Made by a program: the position numbers and the translations under genes. From contig JAHLEZ010000004.1 of the NCBI GenBank assembly GCA_020726505.1, positions 434,001-498,000 of the forward strand: a stretch of DNA of 64,000 nt, written 5' to 3'. Origin of the DNA: Leptodontidium sp. MPI-SDFR-AT-0119. Its lineage: Eukaryota > Ascomycota > Leotiomycetes > Helotiales > Leptodontidiaceae. Positions 57,170 through 64,000 of the stretch are shown here, in pieces (position 1 is the stretch's first letter; each line of letters starts with the position of its first letter). The notes under the pieces were generated by a model. The model was not told the origin of the DNA. It saw nothing but the letters and a program-made list of their open reading frames with translations, and did not search any database.

Positions 57170-59827
57170 ATGGCCGACATCAATCAAGGATCGGCCAGCG
57201 ACACAGTGTTAGGCCCGACACTTGACGATTTATTGAGGCTTCCTGAGTTCGAATATCACAAGCTTCCGACCCCGACATGTATCCGACTTCTCGAAATTCT
57301 TCCCTCTCGTCCTGGCGTCATACGCTGCGCCATGCATGGACTTGAGCTAAAGGACGAAGCAGAAGATGATGAAGACGAACCACTTTCATACATCGCTTTA
57401 TCCTACACATGGGGGAATCCCACCACCGTGTATGAGGAACCGGCACCCAACATTGAGGGATTCAAAATGCCCGAGGACTACGAGAAACTCCCATGGGTCT
57501 TCAGTTCGCGTGGGCCCGAGAGATCGACGCTCTTCAACATCTACAATGCGAAGAAAGATTACATCGAAAATCACCCGTGGATTCCTCACGAAAGAGTGGA
57601 TAGCCAGAACACCCCGTTAAAACCGATAGAAATAAACGGCTGCCTCACTCATGTTCAAGAAAACCTCCATCGTTTCCTCGATGAACTCCGTCATATGAAG
57701 CATGTATCAAATCTGGGGGAAACGGACCCGGTAGAGGGCGAGAATAACGCTTCCTTTGGTTACCTTAATTGGGCAGTTAGCGCCCCAATTTGGATTGACT
57801 CTATCTGCATTAATCAGAACGACCTAGCGGAACGGGCTTCGCAGGTGCAGTTGATGGGTCGGATATACAGGAATGCCCACAGTCTATTCGCTTGGCTAGG
57901 TCCAAAAGACAGCTTTACGTTTGATGCGGTATTAAGCATCGACACCTTATCCGAGCTCGACCCTGAATTCGAAGGTTCACTGTCGCTCTCTTCAATCCCT
58001 GACATGGATCTCGTTTCCTGGTTTTCTCTCTTCGCTTTCTTTCAGCGACTCTGGTTCCGACGAGCGTGGATCACACAGGAGGCCATTTTTGGAAGGAGAC
58101 TTACTGTGTTCTGCCAGGCGGGCATAATTCCTTGGAGAACATTAGAATCCGCTGTCAATACACTGGAGCGAACGGGTCTGGGACTGCAAATGGCCAAGCT
58201 GGGTCGAAATCTCTTAACGAGCCAGCCCTTGTCGGAGAACACAAAGCAGATACGGAATCTGTCAGGCTTATTGGATGATGACGATGATAGTCCGAAGCTT
58301 GAACCTGCGCCAGAGCTTGAAATCGAACCTGGAGATGCCCTTACTTTCATTCGGGCTGTCCAACATCATCGCCTCCGCTTAAGAGCATTCAGTTCAAAGG
58401 ACAATGATGAACAAAACAAGACCGTCAGGCAGCCTAGTCTTCTCTCTGTTCTTAGTTTGTTCCGGAACACTTCAGCATCCGATCCACGTGACAAAGTGTT
58501 TGCCTTCCTCAACCTTGCGTCAGGCACATTCGGTCTCCTCCCTGAGTACCGAGCCAGCGTCCAATCTGTATTCATCAACACGACCGAAGCCATCATCCGT
58601 GGAACTAAATCCCTGTCAATACTGTCTCAAGTTCAAGAACCCTGCGATACTCTCATCGAGAATCTGCCTGGCTGGGTCCCAGACTTCAGCTGCCGACTTC
58701 GTTCAACCCCATTCGATAGTGGTGACGATGACGTCTTCTTCCGGGCTTCGGGGATGGACACAGAGGCTCATTTTGAAATCAACAGTGACGGCACCTTAGA
58801 AGTTGATGGGATTCAATTCGCAATCGTGTTGGAGAGCCCAGACTTTGAGAAACATAATGATTTTCAGTCGGTTCTGTTGGCAATTGTGAGAATACCCCTA
58901 TGGTACCCGATACTAGTCGGCGGCGAAACGTGTACCCCATCTTCAGACGAGGACATGGAGGTTTTTGATGTCGATGAAAACAAGCCACGTATTAGCCGAC
59001 GGAGAATATCTCGAATGGAAGCTTTATGGAGAACATTGGTGTGTGATACTTCTCGCGACTCCAATGGCGTTCAACATCCTGCGCCACAATCGGTGGGCCG
59101 AGGATTTTCCAACTGGATCCTCGTTCATCTTCTTGAAGCCTGGTATCTATTCCAAGACCTAAATAGCAACGATGACAAATTAGGCAGTGTCACCAAACTA
59201 GCTGCTAAAAATTTATTCACTAGCTTGGGGATCTGGGGACTTTTGTACGAAGGCAAGCATGTCCCACTCACCGACGACACGGTGGGATTCTCTGCAAAAA
59301 TACCCGACGTTGCTGCCATGGCCGCCGCCGAAGAGGGGAAAATAGAATCCGAATCAGGTTCTGTTAACAGTAAGCCAAGCTATCTCCCTAGCGCCAGTCG
59401 TATCCAAGCATACCTTCACAGGAAACGCCCCGAGAAGGTCCCCGCAGAAGAGGGAGATCCACAAGCAGCCATTCACGGCCAATGGAGGCATGCCGCTTTG
59501 ATGCAGTTCACTGAGGAGGAACGGGTCGAAATATTTGGCTTTGAGAAAGCGATGAGGGCCAAGATGGCTGGTAGGAGATTGTTTTCTACAAGGGAGGGGT
59601 TGCTGGGCCTTGGGCCAAGGTCTTTATTTTATGAGGGGCAAATTACTTACAGGGTGTTCATCCTTAAGGGTACGAAGGTTCCGTATATCCTCAAGCGTTT
59701 GGGTAATGGGACGTATCGCCTGGTTGGGGAAGCATACATTCATGGGATTATGCACGGTGAAGCTATCGAGACGTTGGAAAGGGCTAGTTCGGATCGATCC
59801 TGGTGTCAAAGGATTAAACTTGCCTGA
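57170..59827 (+). CDS. HET-domain protein (heterokaryon incompatibility type)
   Basis: Single-exon gene of 885 codons. The HET domain starts near residue 73 with YIALSYTWGNP, followed by APIWIDSICINQNDLAERAS and RIYRNAHSLFAWLG, and then WFRRAWITQEAIFGRR, all diagnostic. Such domains trigger cell death when incompatible hyphae fuse. The C-terminal 500 residues carry no known domain apart from a typical late segment (FSTREGLLGLGPRSLFYEG) that closes many HET proteins. No membrane or signal segment. The ATG at 57170 follows an AT-rich leader. The gene looks intact with no stops, unlike the NACHT-ankyrin gene 11 kb away. Partners in incompatibility often map as polymorphic neighbours, but nothing proves a link here. 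Confidence 0.93.
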   Translation: MADINQGSASDTVLGPTLDDLLRLPEFEYHKLPTPTCIRLLEILPSRPGVIRCAMHGLELKDEAEDDEDEPLSYIALSYTWGNPTTVYEEPAPNIEGFKMPEDYEKLPWVFSSRGPERSTLFNIYNAKKDYIENHPWIPHERVDSQNTPLKPIEINGCLTHVQENLHRFLDELRHMKHVSNLGETDPVEGENNASFGYLNWAVSAPIWIDSICINQNDLAERASQVQLMGRIYRNAHSLFAWLGPKDSFTFDAVLSIDTLSELDPEFEGSLSLSSIPDMDLVSWFSLFAFFQRLWFRRAWITQEAIFGRRLTVFCQAGIIPWRTLESAVNTLERTGLGLQMAKLGRNLLTSQPLSENTKQIRNLSGLLDDDDDSPKLEPAPELEIEPGDALTFIRAVQHHRLRLRAFSSKDNDEQNKTVRQPSLLSVLSLFRNTSASDPRDKVFAFLNLASGTFGLLPEYRASVQSVFINTTEAIIRGTKSLSILSQVQEPCDTLIENLPGWVPDFSCRLRSTPFDSGDDDVFFRASGMDTEAHFEINSDGTLEVDGIQFAIVLESPDFEKHNDFQSVLLAIVRIPLWYPILVGGETCTPSSDEDMEVFDVDENKPRISRRRISRMEALWRTLVCDTSRDSNGVQHPAPQSVGRGFSNWILVHLLEAWYLFQDLNSNDDKLGSVTKLAAKNLFTSLGIWGLLYEGKHVPLTDDTVGFSAKIPDVAAMAAAEEGKIESESGSVNSKPSYLPSASRIQAYLHRKRPEKVPAEEGDPQAAIHGQWRHAALMQFTEEERVEIFGFEKAMRAKMAGRRLFSTREGLLGLGPRSLFYEGQITYRVFILKGTKVPYILKRLGNGTYRLVGEAYIHGIMHGEAIETLERASSDRSWCQRIKLA

Positions 59828-61738
59828 GGGTCTTGCAAACGCAAAGGCAAAAAATATGATAAGACATCGATGTCTAGCTCATGGATTTATGAAAAATCCC
59901 CAAATCCGGGGAAAGTGGGAACTGAGAAAAGGGGTTTTAGCGAGCTTTGCTTGGTTCTAGCCTCCCCACCCCTTTCTTTAACACAAGAAGAACACAACCT
60001 ATTTACAATTGAGTGAAACAAAAGAGTACGAACTTACTTCTGGGGTTGAGGAGTTCTCAATGCCAAGTGACAGGCGCCTCAATTGTCGATTGACGCCATC
60101 AAGAAGGCACGCCGCAGAGGAGATTGGATGGTTCGCCAGAATCACGTGCTTGACGCCTCATTTCAGGCTTGTTGCGGAGGTTTGACGACTTGATTTGGCG
60201 CAACAGTGGGTGAAGCCTCTATACTCCGTATACACAACCAGCACACAAGCTACAGCTGTACAGCGTACACTGTATCACAGATTCCAACAAGGCTCCCACG
60301 CCTCAGGTGAGCTCTTTCTGCCTCAAACACAACACCGCAGTATCACAAAGTATATTTTTAAAAAGTATTTACTTTAAGCTCCTTGGGAACTTACTTAGGC
60401 TCTTTAAGCATTGTGGTTAAAACTTAATAAAAGTGATATAAGAGAATAGAGATTAGATCAAGTGTAATTAGTTAAAAAGCGAGAAGTTAATACACGTGAC
60501 GATGTGGTTAATCTTGCTCAGGATACTCATCCCGCTCATGCGAGTCGACTGAGCCGAGGGTGATTAGCGCCTGAGTAAGGCGGCAAGCTTACTAACTCTA
60601 TAGGAAGGAAGCAGAAAAGAGAGAAAATTAATCGACAGTACCTGCAGATGGACTAATTACCTTGACTAGACTACATTCCAGATCTAAGCCAAAGCCACGA
60701 GGGGTCCTTCAATACTACCCAGGTAAATTACACCAAGTGACAAGAAGGCTGCAGTAAATAAAGGACCCCGACAGAAAGACATAGCGTGTATACATAAATA
60801 CGCATATACCCAGTCCCAGAGGAAGTATTACCTAAGCTGAACTGTGCTGTGCTGCTGTACTCCAATACCGAGAGATGGCGGACGCCACGCGCTTACAGTC
60901 TTATGGGAGGTGGTGCAGGTGCTGGATTTAGATTGCCTTGCAGAGAGACCTAGAAGGCTGGCTGGAAGGGGGGCTGAGACGAGACGAGGGAGGGTCATTT
61001 GTCTGTCACATGACTCGAAGTCCAATTAATTTCTCAGTTATCTGAGCACTACTGAGGTTCGGATACACTTGAGAATCGCAGAGATTGAAGCCTAACTTCA
61101 CCACCGAGAATGTCAAACCGAACGGAAAGAGAGGCAACACCATACCCGCGAACATCTAGTCCCATTCTCAACCAGCACTTGCGTGAGAGATGTGGCAAAC
61201 CTCCAGCTATCTATTCTGACCCAGGTTCCTTTTCTCACATTCGAGAACCTCAACCACTCAATAACTTCGCATAATGACTAGCTTATAGCAAACAAATATC
61301 ACTGAAAGCGGAAAACAAGCACCCATTGATCGCGAATCTCAGCGCGCCAAGACCAGTTCCACGTGATTAAAACACTGCAAGCACAGGGCAGCGTTTCCTC
61401 CAAAATGGTGCCCTGGTATGAGTGCTTGAATAGGTATTGCGGGTTTGAATGGAGAAGTGTATATTTTGCAAGGAGGGGGGAGAATTGCTTCCGGCTGGCA
61501 ACTTGTCCAGGGCTCCACTAATCCCTGCATTTCACTGTTGCCTGAGCTAGGTAACCGAGAATGATATCAACATCGTCCATCGTCCATCCCTCATCCTTCT
61601 TCTCACAACAACACAAAATCCTCGCAATCAACCAGGAATTATTTATAAAGCCGGATCTTCTCACTACCGATAGTCATCAACCCAGGCTCCTGGTCCTGGC
61701 AAACATCTAAGACCCAGCCACCCCAGAAAACGCTCAAA
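59828..61738. other. Intergenic, 1.9 kb, contains second copy of the dispersed repeat
   Basis: No gene. The repeat copy at about 60658-61040 is the only structure. 60360-60500 is AT-rich. Confidence 0.5.
60658..61040 (+). repeat. Dispersed non-coding repeat, copy 2
   Basis: Matches 53415-53935 in the same orientation with several short gaps; shared blocks include GCCACGAGGGGTCCTTCAAT and GATGGCGGACGCCACGCG. Its ends show no inverted or direct terminal repeat. Confidence 0.85.
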
Positions 61739-62611
61739 ATGGACCCAACCGACATCCTCACCGGCACACTCAACAACCTCAGCCTTTTCAACCTCCCCAC
61801 ATCAAACACCCCCCAAGAGCAAACCACCCCCTCCCCAGGACTCAACCTCCAAACCTTCCCCCTCTACCCAACCCTCCCCTCCGAACTCCGCCTCAAGATC
61901 CTCTCCCACACCCTCCCACCACCCTCCCTCCTCCGCGTAAAAGCACACGTCCTGATCTCCGAGCCGTCATTCGGTCTCTACCTCACATTCAGCATCTCAC
62001 CCACCGGCTACAAACACAACACACCCGATGGCGCATTCCAGCCCAAGCCCGAACACGGGGAGATCACAACTTCACTGCAGCACACCAGGATGATTCCACT
62101 CCTCAGCGCATGCAAAGAAACTCGCGCGTTCTACATTTCGAAATATACCATTCCCCTCCCTTCCAACCCCAAAGGGAAAGGGCAAATCAGAATCTCGCCC
62201 CTCGAGACGCTGTATATCGATAATTTCCCGTCTTTGCTCTCGGATGTTGATTTCAGCACCGCGATAACCAGTACACCGGGATACCGCCTGCAAGGGTTCT
62301 GGACGAGGCTGGAGAGGGTTGCGGTGCCGGTTACGTGTCTTACGATGACGGTGCATGCCTGTTCGACGGTTATGTTGAGGACTGTGAGGAGACTGGAGGG
62401 GGTGAGGGTTTTGCGTGGGGTGTTGTGGGATGGGTTTGGGGATCGGTGTGTGGAGAGGGGAGATGTGGAGGGGTTGGTGGGGGATATGGATAGGGTGTTG
62501 CAGGCGTCGAGTGGGAAGATGGTGGAGGGGTTGAGGGAGATGGAGGAGGAGGATGGGGAGGAGGGTGGAAGGGGGTATGAGATGCCGCGGTTGGAGATAT
62601 TGGAGGTTTAG
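61739..62611 (+). CDS. 2EXR domain protein, 290 residues
   Basis: Single-exon gene. After a disordered N-terminus of about 38 residues, FPLYPTLPSELRLKILSHTL opens the 2EXR domain, and LLSACKETRAFYISKY near residue 122 is its second conserved block. The central part is hydrophobic (FWTRLERVAVPVTCLTMTVH), as in other 2EXR proteins. The C-terminal 80 residues are Gly/Arg/Glu-rich with many GGG codons. It probably mediates protein contacts. The first half is C-rich and the second half G-rich on the coding strand, an odd skew within one gene. No intron. Start codon well supported by the upstream context. Confidence 0.85.
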   Translation: MDPTDILTGTLNNLSLFNLPTSNTPQEQTTPSPGLNLQTFPLYPTLPSELRLKILSHTLPPPSLLRVKAHVLISEPSFGLYLTFSISPTGYKHNTPDGAFQPKPEHGEITTSLQHTRMIPLLSACKETRAFYISKYTIPLPSNPKGKGQIRISPLETLYIDNFPSLLSDVDFSTAITSTPGYRLQGFWTRLERVAVPVTCLTMTVHACSTVMLRTVRRLEGVRVLRGVLWDGFGDRCVERGDVEGLVGDMDRVLQASSGKMVEGLREMEEEDGEEGGRGYEMPRLEILEV

Positions 62612-64000
62612 TTGGTGGAGCAGGAGGGAGCAGTGAGGTATTTGGGTGGGATTACTATACTAGATATCTCATGCTAGATATTTGACTTCTGGTTTCTGTG
62701 CAGTTATAATTCCACCTCCAGCTGCTTTTCTCCGATCTCGTGTTGGAGGGACCGTTATTCATAGTTAGAAGATGAAGAGGATGAAAACCTCCACTGGCCT
62801 TTCTGTTCAGTAGACAGCGTTTTAGTCCAAAGTAGCTCTTGAAGGCATCAAATTATCTTCGGAATATCTTCATGTCAACAATGGGTAGAAAGATAAGGTT
62901 TATTTATCTGTTGAAAAGTGTAGCACTGCGAAAAGATCGTGTACTTTTCTTTAACGGCTCCATACGGGTCTCAGGGGACAAACAACTTCTATGTGATATG
63001 AATGTCTTGAAGTACAAATATAAAAACCTTCCATGACTGTTTGAAAACGCAAACTGAAGATCGCCTTGGTTGAGTATGAGAATTACTGGAAGTGGTTGCA
63101 TGGGAAAAGAGTAGAGATTCCTTTTTGCAGTTTTACTGGCTCAACACACTCTACTGGGGAATCTTCCAATACAGATTCGAGATACCTGAAAATCATTCCC
63201 CTGGTTGACCCCTTCGTTCGCTCGACTGCTCTACTTAACTCCATCCGTCTCATCATCAGACGTAGCTTACTGAGTAGAAGTAATTATAACATTTTTGCAG
63301 CATTCCTTACATGAGTTTGCCATTATTTTTCTACAACAAGTAGAAAACGACATAATGAAGACCAAACAAAGTTCTACAGGGGTCAAAGCATGCGTGGGTA
63401 ACGCGTAGTGTCAACATGACAGTGCAGCCTGTCGCTACGGGCCTCGAACCTGAGGCCAATTCCCTTAGCGTTACTTCGAACGCGACCTCATGGAACTTCC
63501 TCGAATATTCACAGACTCTTCAAAACAGCACAATCCCTTCGCAACCCTTCAACATGAACCACGAAGTACATCTCAGTACTTTTCAGAGCAGATATGTCTT
63601 CTGGTGAGCCTTGCTCGTCCCCTTGTAAAGCTCAACAAACCCCTTGGAATGAAGCTGAGCTGACTTCACCCTATAGACTCAACGCGCGTTGCTGCAGATC
63701 GGGTTTGCCTCTTAAAGAACACCTCCAGAGACCCTCTACTGCCTCAGACTGAGGTTAGACCACGAGCTTGAAGTGCCACCGGTCAAACCCTCGTACTGAT
63801 GCGAATGAAAGAAAAACGTCCTTGGACACCAAGCCCATTGTCTTAAGCCTGCGCGATGGGAAGGGATCTTACTCAAGAATCTCTCAGGGCTTCCCAGATC
63901 AACCATTTGCATGTTACAGAGTTTGGCATACATGATTGATGCCTCAACTCCCCCCGCGTCTCTCAATTGGTTTTAGGGCTCAATCCTGGATTCCCGGCTT
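62612..64000. other. Intergenic to end of window
   Basis: No supported gene. A 63-codon ORF from ATG 63416 has no family resemblance; splicing it at the GTGAGC donor (63604) to the obvious acceptor creates an immediate stop. The window ends without an open coding frame that could be called partial. Confidence 0.4.

Noticed and set aside
63416..63771. Two-exon gene near the right end (ATG 63416, GTGAGC donor 63604)
   Set aside because: Joining to the acceptor at 63676 creates TGA at the junction, so the spliced product would end there.
1..64000. tRNA, rRNA genes or CRISPR arrays
   Set aside because: I looked for tRNA T-arm motifs and spaced direct repeats on both strands and saw none convincing; CRISPR is not expected in a eukaryote.

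Overview
The window is genomic DNA of a filamentous ascomycete (Pezizomycotina; a leotiomycete is my best guess, by inference only). Genes are split by 46-140 bp GT-AG introns with CTAAC/CTGAC branch points. The gene families are typical of such fungi: 2EXR, HET, NACHT-ankyrin STAND, F-box, GH16 and a fungal C2H2-like protein. Old repeats show C-to-T decay resembling repeat-induced point mutation (RIP).

Layout. 0.5-2.0 kb: 2EXR gene. 3.9-5.1 kb: secreted GH16 glucanase. 6.9-9.5 kb: five-exon C2H2-like protein. 11.2-11.7 kb: short ORF broken by a hAT-type MITE. 14.9-18.2 kb: a 3.3 kb pogo/Fot1-like transposon with 91-bp identical terminal inverted repeats. 19.2-20.3 kb: cysteine-rich F-box-like gene. 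21.0-31.8 kb: nested transposons. A decayed 2.1 kb pogo-like element carries a 954-bp TRIM-like LTR element and a 7.5 kb Copia element, and a 168-bp mariner-type MITE lies beside it. 33.8-39.1 kb: two coiled-coil genes and a broken third. 40.3-41.8 kb: transcription-type cyclin. 43.0-45.8 kb: NACHT-ankyrin gene on the minus strand. 47.1-48.0 kb: secreted protein. 49.3-52.9 kb: F-box/LRR-like gene. 54.5-55.5 kb: APH/kinase-fold gene. 57.2-59.8 kb: HET-domain gene. 61.7-62.6 kb: second 2EXR protein.

Two features stand out. First, the Copia element has two identical LTRs and no frameshift over 5.6 kb of gag-pol, yet its frame holds thirteen stops: eleven UAG, two UAA and no UGA. Where the family can be read, the UAG sits at a conserved tryptophan (UGG) position. 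The NACHT-ankyrin gene has three more UAG at Trp positions, and the 3.3 kb pogo-like transposase shows the same bias. Fungal A-to-I mRNA editing during sexual development turns UAG into UGG, so editing-gated expression is a testable idea; RIP-type mutation is the main alternative. Second, the 3' part of the Copia element, outside gag-pol, carries an intact antisense gene of five exons. It encodes 204 residues with a six-cysteine cluster, and its four short introns look related to each other.

The HET, NACHT-ankyrin, F-box and 2EXR genes set among young and old transposons mark this as a dynamic accessory region, whereas the cyclin and perhaps the coiled-coil genes look like ordinary chromosomal genes.
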